A stretch of 37,804 bases of DNA from Natronomonas sp. CBA1123 (GTDB lineage: Archaea; Halobacteriota; Halobacteria; Halobacteriales; Haloarculaceae): contig NZ_WPCC01000030.1 of NCBI RefSeq assembly GCF_009741925.1, positions 1 through 37,804 of the forward strand, written 5' to 3'. Positions 18,157 to 26,896 of this stretch are shown here, piece after piece. Under the pieces are notes generated by a model. That model worked only from the letters and a program-made list of their open reading frames with translations, did no database searches and was not told the origin of the DNA. The translations under genes were made by a program, and so were the position numbers. Numbering within the stretch: position 1 is the first letter of the stretch; every line of letters begins with the position of its first letter.

Positions 18157-18190
18157 ATTTATATGCACGAATGTGCCTATATTTATAGCT
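18157..18190 (-). promoter_or_regulatory. serA promoter with palindromic candidate operator
   Basis: Two TATA-like boxes on the minus strand (ATATAAAT at 18157-18164 and a TATAAATAT-like box at about 18179-18187) flank an inverted repeat at 18161-18180: arms ATATGCAC and GTGCCTAT around GAAT, with one mismatch per arm pair. The core GCAC-N4-GTGC is perfect. Either TATA box would place the repeat across the core promoter, the typical site for a repressor or Lrp/AsnC-type regulator. The motif half ATATGCACGA recurs at the metY-metX promoter. Confidence 0.6.
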
Positions 18191-18264
18191 TCGAGACGGC
18201 GAATACACAATTTGGTGCCACCAGTCGGCGGCGATAATCAACGGCCGTCAACGACCGGCGGAGA

Positions 18265-18272
18265 GTATTTAT
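18265..18272 (+). promoter_or_regulatory. Probable promoter of the MmpL-family gene
   Basis: GTATTTAT at 18265-18272 is the nearest good TATA-like box upstream of the start at 18328. Transcription would begin near 18295, leaving a leader of about 30 bases. Confidence 0.45.
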
Positions 18273-18327
18273 CAGCTCCGCTGTCACGTCGGGTGAATCG
18301 TGTCCCTGTTGTCGCATCCCTGCCCGC

Positions 18328-20904
18328 ATGACGCCGAATAGCCTCGCCGAGTCCGTCGTCTACGAGCACCGTCGGAAAGTCGTCGCCGTGACGCTGGCAG
18401 TCGTGTTCGTCTTGGGCCTCGGTCTCCCGGGGGTCGTCCTCGATACGACGTTAGAGGAGTTCCGCGGCGGCACCGCCGAACACGCCGCCGACGGCTACAT
18501 CACCGACAACATGAGCGGCCAAGCCGCGAACTCGACGGGGTCGTTCGTCGTCATCGCCGACGACGAGAACGTCCTCACGAAAGAGCGCTACCTCCAGCAG
18601 TTGCGCGTCCAGCAGGAACTCAGAGACGACCCCGTCGTCGGGCCGACGCTCGTCGAAGACCAACAGCCGCTGGGCGTCTCGAACGTCGTCGCCATCGTCG
18701 CCATCCGCAGGGAGGAGGGCGTCGACGCACAGGAGATTACCGTCGAACCGCGGCCGCCGCTGGCAGAGCAAATCGAGGCCATCGAGGGGCTCTCGGAGTT
18801 CGAGTTGGAGCTGTACACCTCGTATGCCGTCGGTATCGTGATGGACGACGTCGAGCACACGTGGCCCGAAGGTGGCTCCTTCGCCACCGTCCCGACGAGC
18901 TACGAGGGCAACGGCAAGACGGCCGAGTCGACGGCCATCGTCGTCTCCCACCGCGAAAGCGTTCCGGCGGAGGAACTCGCTCGCGCCCAAACGCGGATGG
19001 CCGACATCGTCGACGCGGAAGTCGAGGGCGATGCGATGGTGCTCGGGCAGGGCGTCATCGACGACGAACTCCGACGGTCCTCGTTCGACAGCCTCGCCAT
19101 CGTCGGGCCGCTGGCCTTCCTGTTCGTCCTCGTCGTGCTGGTCGTCGCCTACAGAGACCTCTACGACGTGGCCTTGGGGCTGTTCGGCGTCGCGTTGGTG
19201 CTCGTCTGGACGTTCGGCTTCATGGGGTGGGCAAGAATCACGTTCAATCAACTGTTCGTCGCCGTCCCCGTGCTATTGATGGGACTGTCCATCGACTACG
19301 CGATTCACGTCTTCATGCGCGCTCGCGAAGAACGCCCGCCGGACGGGACCGACGACGTCGGGGGGTTCCAGTTCGGCGACGAACCCCGGTCGCCGTCAGT
19401 TCGGAAGGCGATGGCAACCGCCCTCGGCGGCGTCGGCGCGGCGCTGGCGCTCGTCACCATCACGACTGCGACGGGCTTTCTCTCGAATCTCGTCAGCGGG
19501 GTCGCACCGGTGAGACAGTTCGGTCTCGTCAGCGCGGTCGGCATCGTCGGCGCGTTCGTCGTCTTCGGCCTCCTCGTCCCGATTCTCAAAGTCGAGTTGG
19601 ACGAACGGCTCGAAGCCCGCGGTGCCGACAGGCGTGCCCCGGCGGTCGGCACCGAGGGCGGCAGACTCACCGCGTTGCTCGCGGTGCCGCTCGTCGCCGC
19701 CCGGCGCTCGCCGAAGGGCGTCCTCGCGGCCGCGTTGGTCGTCACGCTCGTCGCCGGCGGCGGCGCCGCGACCGTCGATACTACCTTCGAACAGGAGGAC
19801 CTCCTCGTCGAGGAGACCCCCGAGTGGATGGACGGACTCGGGCCGCTGGCACCGGGGAACTACACCGCCCAGGAGAACATCGCGTTCGTCGACCGGGAGA
19901 CGTACATCTACAGCGGGACGACGACCCAGATTCTCGTCAGGGGTGACGTGACGGCCAACGACACCCTCGACCGCGTACAGGCGGCCTCCGACACCGCAAA
20001 CCGGAGCGATTCGGTGCTCATCCTGCCAGACGACACGAACGCGACCCAGAGTCCGATACGGGTGATGGCCGACCTCGCCGACGACGACGCGGCGTTCAAC
20101 GAGACGTTCACCGCCGCCGACACCGACGGCGACGGCGTCCCCGACCGGAACCTCGAAGCCGTCTATGACGCCTTCTACGAGGCGTCACCGGACGGTGCGG
20201 GCACGTGGGTCCACCGCGAGAACAGCGAGTACGTCGCGTTGCGCATCGTCGTCCCCGTCGACGGCACCGAAAGCGAACCCGCCATCGCCGAGGACATCCG
20301 GCCAGCAGCAGAACCGGTCGACGGCGAGGGACTCTCCGCCATCGCTACCGGCCAGCCAATCATGAATCAGGCCGTCGCCGAGAACCTGCTGTCGACGGTC
20401 GTCGACAGCCTCCTCGTCACGCTCGTCGTCGTGTTGGGCGTGTTGATGGCCGTCTACAGGCGACTGGAGGGGTACGCCACGCTCGGCGCCGTCACGCTCG
20501 TTCCCGTCGCCCTCGCCGTCGCGTGGATTACGGGGTCGATGGCGGCGCTCGGCATCCCGTTCAACGTGATGACCGCCCTCATCACGAGTTTCACCATCGG
20601 ACTGGGCATCGACTACTCCATCCACGTCTCCGAGCGGTACGTCTACGAGTTGAACCGCGACATCGGCACCGAGGCGGCCCTGGAAAACGCCGTCTTCGGC
20701 ACCGGCGGCGCGCTGTTGGGGTCGACCGCCTCGACGGCCGGCGGCATCGCCATCCTCGGGTTGGCACTGCTGGTTCCGCTCCAACAGTTCGGCATCATCA
20801 CCGCGCTCACCATCGTCTACGCCTTCCTCGGCAGCGTCGTCGTGCTGCCGAGTCTGCTTGTGCTGTGGACGGAGTGGGCCGACGCCGACCCCGCGGCGGC
20901 CTGA
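18328..20904 (+). CDS. MMPL/RND-family membrane transporter
   Basis: The 858-residue membrane protein has the internal duplication of RND/MmpL proteins: one helix near residues 18-37, an extracellular domain to about 250, five helices to about 430, then the pattern repeats (helix near 465-485, second extracellular domain, five helices from about 685 to 850). The signature loops GLSIDYAIHVFMRAREE and GLGIDYSIHVSERY occur once in each half, as in sterol-sensing-domain-like RND proteins. It is likely to be a proton- or sodium-driven exporter of lipids or other hydrophobic molecules, with no clue to the substrate. No accessory membrane-fusion gene is adjacent. serB follows after 52 bases, so the two may be co-transcribed. 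Confidence 0.88.
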   Translation: MTPNSLAESVVYEHRRKVVAVTLAVVFVLGLGLPGVVLDTTLEEFRGGTAEHAADGYITDNMSGQAANSTGSFVVIADDENVLTKERYLQQLRVQQELRDDPVVGPTLVEDQQPLGVSNVVAIVAIRREEGVDAQEITVEPRPPLAEQIEAIEGLSEFELELYTSYAVGIVMDDVEHTWPEGGSFATVPTSYEGNGKTAESTAIVVSHRESVPAEELARAQTRMADIVDAEVEGDAMVLGQGVIDDELRRSSFDSLAIVGPLAFLFVLVVLVVAYRDLYDVALGLFGVALVLVWTFGFMGWARITFNQLFVAVPVLLMGLSIDYAIHVFMRAREERPPDGTDDVGGFQFGDEPRSPSVRKAMATALGGVGAALALVTITTATGFLSNLVSGVAPVRQFGLVSAVGIVGAFVVFGLLVPILKVELDERLEARGADRRAPAVGTEGGRLTALLAVPLVAARRSPKGVLAAALVVTLVAGGGAATVDTTFEQEDLLVEETPEWMDGLGPLAPGNYTAQENIAFVDRETYIYSGTTTQILVRGDVTANDTLDRVQAASDTANRSDSVLILPDDTNATQSPIRVMADLADDDAAFNETFTAADTDGDGVPDRNLEAVYDAFYEASPDGAGTWVHRENSEYVALRIVVPVDGTESEPAIAEDIRPAAEPVDGEGLSAIATGQPIMNQAVAENLLSTVVDSLLVTLVVVLGVLMAVYRRLEGYATLGAVTLVPVALAVAWITGSMAALGIPFNVMTALITSFTIGLGIDYSIHVSERYVYELNRDIGTEAALENAVFGTGGALLGSTASTAGGIAILGLALLVPLQQFGIITALTIVYAFLGSVVVLPSLLVLWTEWADADPAAA

Positions 20905-20956
20905 CGGGGTTCGCGGGAACCGACGGTTTCGTGACCCCTCCCGACCCAGAGGGCGT

Positions 20957-21589
20957 ATGCTCATCGCGTTCGACTTCGACGGGACCCTCTCGGATTCGGA
21001 GATGACGGTCCTGTTGGGCGAGGAAGCCGGCGTCGCCGACGAGATAGACGAGATAACCGAGCGGGCGATGAACGACGAACTCTCCTACGCCGAGAGCCTC
21101 TACGCCCGCGCCGAGTTGCTCGACGGCCTCCCCGAAGAGCAGGTCGAGGCGGCCTTCGACCGCGTGCAGTTGCGCCCGGGCGCGGCCGAGGTCATCGACG
21201 CCCTCTCGGAGGCCGGCCACCACGTCGCCATCCTCACCGGCGGCTTCGACGACGGCGTCGCCGCCGCACTCGAACGGGAGGGCGTCTCCGTCGACACCAT
21301 CGTCGCCAACTCACTCCCGATTCGGAACGGAAAGCTCACCGGCGAAGCCGAGGGGCCGCTCATCGAGGGGACGAAAGACACCGCTCTCGAAGAACTCGCA
21401 GGAGAGGTCGGCGTCGAGATGGACGACACCGTCGCCATCGGTGACGGCGCCAACGACCTCCCGATGCTGGAGGTGGCCGGACTCGCTATCGGCTACGAGC
21501 CGAAACCGGCGGTCGGGCCCCACTGTGACGTCATCGTCGAGTCGATGACGGACTTACTGGAGTTGCTGGAAGCCAAAGCCGTTCTGTAA
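20957..21589 (+). CDS. serB: Phosphoserine phosphatase (HAD family)
   Basis: This 210-residue HAD phosphatase has D6 and D8 in FDFDGTLSD, T94 in LTGGF, K140 in IEGTKD and the metal-binding GDGANDLPM at 162-170. The GDGANDL motif and the small helical cap near residues 20-75 match SerB, which releases serine from phosphoserine. Motif I has Gly where bacterial SerB usually has Ser (DxDST), so another small phosphatase role is possible, but the family and presence of serA nearby favour SerB. The ATG at 20957 puts the nucleophile at residue 6. No promoter is evident in the 52-base gap, so it may depend on the upstream transporter promoter. Confidence 0.82.
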   Translation: MLIAFDFDGTLSDSEMTVLLGEEAGVADEIDEITERAMNDELSYAESLYARAELLDGLPEEQVEAAFDRVQLRPGAAEVIDALSEAGHHVAILTGGFDDGVAAALEREGVSVDTIVANSLPIRNGKLTGEAEGPLIEGTKDTALEELAGEVGVEMDDTVAIGDGANDLPMLEVAGLAIGYEPKPAVGPHCDVIVESMTDLLELLEAKAVL

Positions 21590-21670
21590 CCCGCCGACAC
21601 CGCGGCGTCAGACGCGCGTCATCCGTACGTCTGCTGTGTGTTTTTGCGCGTTTCGGTCCTACGACGTGAC

Positions 21671-21940
21671 ATGGGAGCGAAAGCCGCGGCCCTCCGGCCA
21701 GTCGCGTCGTTGAGCAGTTGGGTAGACGACCACCCGTTGAGTGCCGTCGGGGCGTTGGTCGCCCTCGGAGCGCTGGTGGTACTGTTGGCATCGGTCGGTG
21801 TCACGGTCGACACCGCGACAGCGTCGTTGGCCTACGACGGTGTCACGGTCGACCGCGTAATCGACACCGTCCTCGCCCAACCGGCCTACGCCATCGCCGT
21901 CGTCGGTGGCGTCGCGGTGTTCCTCTTCTACGACGGCTAG
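21671..21940 (+). CDS. Small two-helix membrane protein, function unknown
   Basis: The 89-residue protein has two hydrophobic helices (about residues 25-43 and 70-87) joined by a polar loop (VDTATASLAYDGVTVDRV). I do not recognise the family; similar short membrane proteins are common in haloarchaea. The ATG at 21671 is preferred over a GTG at 21638 because the T-rich GTGTTTTTGC at about 21637-21646 looks like its TATA region and would fall inside a longer gene. It ends only 7 bases before the stop of the convergent metY. Confidence 0.65.
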   Translation: MGAKAAALRPVASLSSWVDDHPLSAVGALVALGALVVLLASVGVTVDTATASLAYDGVTVDRVIDTVLAQPAYAIAVVGGVAVFLFYDG

Positions 21941-21947
21941 AGCGGTT

Positions 21948-23237
21948 CTACTGGGTCGCTTCCTCGATTGCGGCGTCGAGGTCGGCGATGATGCGGTCGG
22001 TGTCTTCGAGGCCGACGGACAACCGAACGAGGTCGTCGGTGACGCCGCTGGCTTGCTTTTCTTCGTCGGTGAGTTGCTGGTGGGTGGTCGACCCCGGGTG
22101 GATGATGAGCGTCTTCGCGTCGCCGACGTTCGCCAACAGGCTGGCGAGGTCGGTCGATTCGACCGTTTTCCTCGCCGCCTCGTAGCCGGCTTCGAGGCCG
22201 AAGGTAATCATGCCGCCGTAGCCGCCGTCGAGGTACTCGCTTGCCTCCGCGTGGGTTTCGTGGGAGTCGAGGCCGGGGTAGGTGACCCACGACACTTCGG
22301 GGTGCTCGTCGAGGAACTCCGCGACGGCCATCGCGTTCTCGCAGTGTCGCTCCATCCGCATCGGCAGGGTTTCGAGTCCCTGGACGGTCGTCCAAGCGTC
22401 GAAGGGGGCCTGTTGATTGCCCAGGTCGCGCAGGCCACGGGTCCGGGCGGCGTAGGCGAAAGCGGCGTCGCCGAAGGTCTCCGCGAAGTTGACGCCGTGG
22501 TAGGCGGGGTTCGGCTGGGCGATTTCGGGGAACCGCTCGGCGTGGTCGGCCCACGGGAACGACCCGCCGTCGACGAGAATCCCGCCGATGGTCGTCCCAG
22601 AGCCGTGGAGCCACTTCGTCGTGGAGTTCCAGACGAGGTCGGCACCGTGTTCCAGCGGCCGACACAGCGCCGCCGTCGCGAAGGTGTTGTCCACGAACAG
22701 CGGCACCCCGTTGTCGTGGGCGATGTCGGCCAACCGTTCGAGGTCCGGCGTCACGAGCGCCGGGTTGCCGATGGTCTCACAGTGGACGAAGGCGGTGTCC
22801 TCGTCGATGGCCTCCTCGTAGGCCTCGTAATCGAGCGTGTCGACGAAGCGCGTCTCGACGCCGCGGCGCTCGACGGTGTGGGAGAGGTACGTGTAGGTGC
22901 CGCCGTACAGTGACGACGACGAGACGATGTTGTCGCCGGCCGACGCGAGGATGAACGTCGCGAGGTCGAACGACGCCATGCCCGAGGAGGTGGCGATGGC
23001 GGCGACGCCGCCCTCCAGCGTCGCGATGCGCTCTTCGAGGACGGCGTTCGTCGGGTTCATGATGCGGGAGTAGATGTTGCCCGCCTCCTGGAGCGCGAAG
23101 AGGTCCGCGGCGTGTTCGGCGTCCTCGAACTCGTAGGAGGTCGTCTGATAAATCGGCGGTGCGCGGGCGCCCGTCGTCGGGTCGGCTTCCTGTCCGGCGT
23201 GGAGGGAATCGGTGTACAGGTCGTCTCGGTCGAACAT
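21948..23237 (-). CDS. metY: O-acetylhomoserine aminocarboxypropyltransferase (sulfhydrylase), copy 1
   Basis: The 429-residue PLP enzyme converts O-acetylhomoserine and sulfide to homocysteine. Family landmarks: YSRIMNPT near 56-63, the cofactor-stacking SLYGGTYTYL region, [15 protein letters not shown], and the Schiff-base lysine K208 in NSTTKWLHGSG. The end NVGDAKTLIIHPGSTTH is typical of MetY rather than MetB. It resembles the second copy at 24598-25917 along its whole length. The ATG at 23237 is chosen because the TATA-like box sits 20-30 bases upstream. It lies 155 bases downstream of metX with a hairpin between, so it is probably transcribed separately as well as, perhaps, by read-through. 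Confidence 0.92.
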   Translation of the reverse strand: MFDRDDLYTDSLHAGQEADPTTGARAPPIYQTTSYEFEDAEHAADLFALQEAGNIYSRIMNPTNAVLEERIATLEGGVAAIATSSGMASFDLATFILASAGDNIVSSSSLYGGTYTYLSHTVERRGVETRFVDTLDYEAYEEAIDEDTAFVHCETIGNPALVTPDLERLADIAHDNGVPLFVDNTFATAALCRPLEHGADLVWNSTTKWLHGSGTTIGGILVDGGSFPWADHAERFPEIAQPNPAYHGVNFAETFGDAAFAYAARTRGLRDLGNQQAPFDAWTTVQGLETLPMRMERHCENAMAVAEFLDEHPEVSWVTYPGLDSHETHAEASEYLDGGYGGMITFGLEAGYEAARKTVESTDLASLLANVGDAKTLIIHPGSTTHQQLTDEEKQASGVTDDLVRLSVGLEDTDRIIADLDAAIEEATQ

Positions 23238-23257
23238 ACCGACACCGGGAGGTGAGC

Positions 23258-23266
23258 ACAAATAAA
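23258..23266 (-). promoter_or_regulatory. Probable promoter of metY copy 1
   Basis: CTTTATTTG on the minus strand lies about 21-29 bases upstream of the start codon, so the mRNA would be leaderless or nearly so. It implies control separate from metX. Confidence 0.5.
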
Positions 23267-23337
23267 GACCGACCTTCCTCGCAACGCTCACCGGAGTCTA
23301 TGACGGAGCGCTATACGGACTATTGTAGTCTTTTACC

Positions 23338-23368
23338 GGCGAGCGCCGACCCAGCACTGGCGCTCGCC
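23338..23368. terminator. Perfect 10-bp inverted repeat between metX and metY
   Basis: GGCGAGCGCC and GGCGCTCGCC flank an 11-base loop with no mismatch. It begins 25 bases after the metX stop. No T-run follows on the metX strand, so it may stabilise the mRNA 3' end or bind protein rather than terminate in the classical archaeal way; on the other strand nothing needs termination here. A second small inverted repeat, GACTA-ttg-TAGTC, lies at 23318-23330. Confidence 0.45.
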
Positions 23369-23392
23369 AGCACGCTGTTACAACACTCCGTA

Positions 23393-24601
23393 TCAGTCGG
23401 AGAACAGACTCGTGTGGACGGGGGCGAAGTCGTCGCCAGCGTCGTGGTCTTCGACCGTATCGGAGACGGCTTTCCCGTAGACGCCGTCTTCGAGGAAGTC
23501 GTCGAGCGGCGGGCCGACGCGGTCGGGTTCGACGAGGAAGGCGTCGTGGCCGTGGTCGGAGTCGATGACGTGGTGGGCCGTCGCGGCGTCGGTCGCACGG
23601 AACGCCTCGGCGAGTTCCTCGGATTGCTCGACGGTGAAGTGCCAGTCGCCGGTGAAGGAAAGCAGGAGCGCCTCGCCGTCGAAGGCCGCCAGCGCGTCGG
23701 CGTCGGAGTCGTACCCCGAGGCGAGGTCGTAGTTGTCCATCGCCCGCGAGAGGTACAGATAGGAGTTGGCGTCGAAGCGCTCGGCGAACTTCTCGCCCTG
23801 ATAGTCGAGGTACGACTCGACCTCGCGGTAGGGGAAGAAGCCGGCGGCGGGGTCGGCGGGGAACGTGTCCCGACCCATGTCCATCCCGGCAGACCGGCGG
23901 CCGAACTTGTCCTGCATCGAGGACTTCGAGAGGTACATCACGTGGCCGATTTGGCGGGCCAGCGCCAGTCCCTCGGTGGGCGGGTCTTGGCCGTAGTAGT
24001 CGCCGCCGTTCCAGTTGGGGTCGGTCGTAATCGAGCGGCGGGCGATGGCGTCCAAGGCGAGACACTGCGGGTCCAGTCGCGCCGCGGCGGCGACGACGAT
24101 GACCCGGTCGGCGTGGTCGGGGTGGCGTTTGGCCCAATCGAGGACGTTCATGCCGCCGACGGAGCCGCCGACGACGGCGTGGAGGTTCGGGACGCCGAGT
24201 TCGTCCAACAGGAGTCGCTGGGCGCGCGTCCAGTCGCCGACGGTGACGGCCGGGAAGTCGGTGCCCCACGGTTCGCCCGTCTCGGGGTTCGTCGACGCCG
24301 GTCCCGAGGAGCCGTAACACGACCCGGGGACGTTCGCACAGACGACGTAGTACTCGGTGGTGTCGATGGCCTTTCCGGGGCCGACGATGTCGTCCCACCA
24401 CGCGTGGGCCTGTCCGGCGGTATCGGAGCGCCGGCGGCCGCCGGCGACGTGGGCGCTGCCGGTCAGGGCGTGACAGACGAGGACGGCATTGTCGCCCGTG
24501 AACTCCCCGTAGGTCTCGTAGGCGATTTCGAGGTCGGGAATCGACTCCCCGCACTCGAAGGTGAACTCGCCCAACGACTCGACGCCGCGGTCCTCGCTCA
24601 T
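23393..24601 (-). CDS. metX: Homoserine O-acetyltransferase
   Basis: The 402-residue alpha/beta-hydrolase-fold enzyme acetylates homoserine for the MetY sulfhydrylases. The nucleophile is S147 in [12 protein letters not shown], the acid D319 in FTGDWHFT and the base H352 in DHGHDAFL. Family landmarks include [11 protein letters not shown] near residue 41, GPGKAIDT, and [12 protein letters not shown]. Length is slightly above bacterial MetX. The ATG at 24601 overlaps the upstream metY stop by 4 bases (ATGA), indicating translational coupling in a metY-metX operon. The acyl donor (acetyl versus succinyl) is inferred from the MetX-type motifs, not from a direct reading. Confidence 0.93.
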   Translation of the reverse strand: MSEDRGVESLGEFTFECGESIPDLEIAYETYGEFTGDNAVLVCHALTGSAHVAGGRRRSDTAGQAHAWWDDIVGPGKAIDTTEYYVVCANVPGSCYGSSGPASTNPETGEPWGTDFPAVTVGDWTRAQRLLLDELGVPNLHAVVGGSVGGMNVLDWAKRHPDHADRVIVVAAAARLDPQCLALDAIARRSITTDPNWNGGDYYGQDPPTEGLALARQIGHVMYLSKSSMQDKFGRRSAGMDMGRDTFPADPAAGFFPYREVESYLDYQGEKFAERFDANSYLYLSRAMDNYDLASGYDSDADALAAFDGEALLLSFTGDWHFTVEQSEELAEAFRATDAATAHHVIDSDHGHDAFLVEPDRVGPPLDDFLEDGVYGKAVSDTVEDHDAGDDFAPVHTSLFSD

Positions 24602-25917
24602 AGTACCGCCTCGAGGTCAGCGATGATATCGTCTACGTCTTCGATGCCGACGGACAGCCGAATGAGGTCGGGGGTGACGCCGCTTTCGCGCTGTTCGGCC
24701 TCGCTCAACTGCGCGTGAGTCGTCGAGGCAGGGTGGATGACCAGCGTCCGGGCGTCGCCGATGTTGGCGAGGAACTTCGCCACCTCGGTGTCCTCACAGA
24801 TTCGCTTGCCGGCCTCGTAGCCGCCCTCGGGGCCGAAGGCGACCATGCCGCCGTAGCCGCCTTCCAGATACGTCGAGGCGAGGTCGTGGGTTTCGTGGGA
24901 GTCGAGGCCGGGGTAGGTGACCCACGCGATGTCGGGGTGGTCGTCGAGATACTCCGCGACGGCCAAGGCGTTCTCGCAGTGCCGTTCCATCCGCAACGGG
25001 AGCGTCTCGACGCCCTGTAGCGTCGCCCACGCGTCGAAGGGGGACTGCTGGTCGCCGAGACTGCGGGTCGCGCGGTGTCTGGCGGCCATCGTGAAGGCCC
25101 GGTCGCCGAAGCGCTCGGAGAAGTTCACACCGTCGAAGGCGGGATTCGGGGCGCCGACTTCGGGGTACTTCTCGGGGTACTCTGCAAAGGGAAAGGAGCC
25201 GTCGTCGACGAGAATCCCGCCGAGCGTCGTTCCGGAGCCGTGAATCCACTTCGTCGTGGAGTTCCAGACGATGTCGGCACCGTGTTCGAGCGGCCGACAC
25301 AGCGCCGGGGTGGCGAAGGTGTTGTCGACGAACAGCGGGACCCCGTTGTCGTGAGCCACCTCGGCGATTTCCTCAAGCGGCGGCGTCACGAGCGACGGAT
25401 TGCCGACGGTTTCGCAGTGGACGAAGGCGGTGTCCTCGTCGATGGCGTCGTCGTAGGCTTGGGGGTCAAGGGTGTCGACGAATCGGGACTCGATGCCGCG
25501 GCGGGCGGCGGTGTGAGAGAGATAGGCGTGGGTGCCACCGTAAATCGAGGAGGCCGAGACGACGTTGTCGCCCGCTTCGGCGAGAACGAGCGTCGCGGCG
25601 TCGAAGGCGCCCATTCCGGAGGCGGTCGCGAGGGCGTCGGTGCCGCCCTCCAGCGAGGCCAGACGTTTCTCGAGCGCGCGAACCGTCGGGTTGGCGATGC
25701 GGGAGTAGACGTTGCCGTCGTCTTCGAGGGCGTAGCGAGCAGCCGCGGTGTCGGCGTCGGGAAACTCGAAGGAGGTCGTCTGATAGATTGGTGGGGCGGC
25801 GGCGCCGGTCTCGGCGTCCGGCCCCTGTCCGACGTGGAGACAGCGCGTTCCGAAACCCAGCGCCCGGCCACCGTCGGGTGGGTCGGACGCCGTGGCCCGT
25901 CGCTCGTCGTCGTTCAT
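24598..25917 (-). CDS. metY: O-acetylhomoserine aminocarboxypropyltransferase (sulfhydrylase), copy 2
   Basis: A 439-residue PLP enzyme and close paralogue of the gene at 21948. It has the same landmarks: YSRIANPT near 71-78, [25 protein letters not shown] and the Schiff-base lysine K223 in [11 protein letters not shown]. An N-terminal extension of about 17 residues ([14 protein letters not shown]) is the main difference. It is the first gene of the metY-metX operon. The ATG at 25917 is preferred over one nine codons upstream because the TATA box lies close by. Two copies around metX may differ in regulation or in sulfide versus other thiol donors; the sequence does not say which. Confidence 0.92.
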   Translation of the reverse strand: MNDDERRATASDPPDGGRALGFGTRCLHVGQGPDAETGAAAPPIYQTTSFEFPDADTAAARYALEDDGNVYSRIANPTVRALEKRLASLEGGTDALATASGMGAFDAATLVLAEAGDNVVSASSIYGGTHAYLSHTAARRGIESRFVDTLDPQAYDDAIDEDTAFVHCETVGNPSLVTPPLEEIAEVAHDNGVPLFVDNTFATPALCRPLEHGADIVWNSTTKWIHGSGTTLGGILVDDGSFPFAEYPEKYPEVGAPNPAFDGVNFSERFGDRAFTMAARHRATRSLGDQQSPFDAWATLQGVETLPLRMERHCENALAVAEYLDDHPDIAWVTYPGLDSHETHDLASTYLEGGYGGMVAFGPEGGYEAGKRICEDTEVAKFLANIGDARTLVIHPASTTHAQLSEAEQRESGVTPDLIRLSVGIEDVDDIIADLEAVL

Positions 25918-25921
25918 GTGT

Positions 25922-25952
25922 GTCGTGCATATATCCCAATACATCTATAACC
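25922..25952 (-). promoter_or_regulatory. Probable metY-metX promoter with a motif shared with serA
   Basis: The minus strand has a TATA-like GGTTATAGATG around 25943-25953, predicting a start near 25920 and a very short leader. At the predicted start lies ATATGCACGA followed by CACAC (about 25922-25935), the same 10 bases as one half of the palindrome in the serA promoter. Only a half-site is present here. Confidence 0.45.
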
Positions 25953-26026
25953 AAGAGTTACGGCAATCTTTGCCCAGCCCGCGAGCGGTCGCTATCGGGC
26001 GGGAGAAACCACGGAACGGGGCGGCC

Positions 26027-26800
26027 TTAACGGCCGACCCAGCGCAACACGAGCAGCGTTGACTCGAAGAGACCAATCATCGTCCCGGCGACCATGATGG
26101 GCGCCATCCCGGTCGGGTCCGGGCTGAACAGGAAGGCGATGCCGAGGAACGCCCCCCAGAAGTACAGGCGCTTCTCGGCGAGCCACGCCCGCGTCGTCAG
26201 CCCCATCATGATGGCCAGCATCACGAACAGCGGAATCTGGAACACCGCCGCGAACAGCCCCATCATGAGGACGATGAGGCCGAACGTGTCCGAGAGGCCG
26301 AACGCGACGACGGCGGCGCTCCGGGAGTACGTCAGGAAGTACGTGAAGATGGCCGGGAGGATGAGGAAGTACGCGAACAGCACGCCGATGCCCGCGAGGA
26401 CGAGACTGGCGGGGACCGAAGCGAGGTAGTAGCGGCGCTCGTGTTCGTAGAGACCGGGGCGCATGAACAGGTACGTCTGGTAGACGAACACGGGAAGTGC
26501 GATGATGAACCCGCCCAGCGTAGCGACTTTCAGCCGCGCGAGGATGAGCGCGAGTGGGTGGTACACGCGGGGACGAGCGACGTCGCCGCCCGGCAGCACG
26601 GAGTACCACAGGAAGTTGATGATGTAATCGCCGAAGGGGAACACGACGCCGGAGACGATTGCCATGACGACGAGGACGATGCCGAGGCGGTACACCATCT
26701 CCTCGATGTGGTCCGCAAGGGGCATCTCCTCGTCGCTCTCGGGGCCCTCACCGACGAAGCCGTCGTCGACCTCGTAGGACCCGTCGGCCGTCTCACCCAT
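26027..26800 (-). CDS. tatC: Sec-independent protein translocase subunit TatC (TatCo type)
   Basis: The 257-residue six-helix membrane protein is the receptor for twin-arginine signal peptides. After an acidic N-terminal tail it has the conserved N-terminal helix region PLADHIEEMVYRLG, the loop PGLYEHERRYY (the Glu-Arg of TatC), a Gln in AAVFQIPLF at the usual Glu/Gln position, and SPDPTG before the last helices. Length is normal for TatC. The frame is open far upstream on this strand, but that part is the complement of tatCt. The ATG at 26800 lies about 96 bases from the divergent tatCt start; TTACAAAC near 26825-26832 could be a TATA region giving a nearly leaderless mRNA. Confidence 0.93.
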   Translation of the reverse strand: MGETADGSYEVDDGFVGEGPESDEEMPLADHIEEMVYRLGIVLVVMAIVSGVVFPFGDYIINFLWYSVLPGGDVARPRVYHPLALILARLKVATLGGFIIALPVFVYQTYLFMRPGLYEHERRYYLASVPASLVLAGIGVLFAYFLILPAIFTYFLTYSRSAAVVAFGLSDTFGLIVLMMGLFAAVFQIPLFVMLAIMMGLTTRAWLAEKRLYFWGAFLGIAFLFSPDPTGMAPIMVAGTMIGLFESTLLVLRWVGR

Positions 26801-26896
26801 GTACGTCGAACGGTACCGGCCGTTTGTAAGCCTTCTCGTCGGCGCCGGCAGACCGAACGGAAAAGGTTGATAACTGCGAAAGCCGACCTTCCCGTC

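Noticed and set aside
16624-18237. 537-codon + strand frame opposite serA
   Set aside because: serA has all expected catalytic and ACT motifs; the antisense frame has none.
23159-24718. 519-codon + strand frame opposite metX
   Set aside because: Antisense to a well-supported metX and free of motifs.
26441-26896. N-terminal extension of tatCt upstream of the GTG
   Set aside because: It would run through the complement of tatC; the GTG at 26897 gives the recognised TatCt N-terminus.
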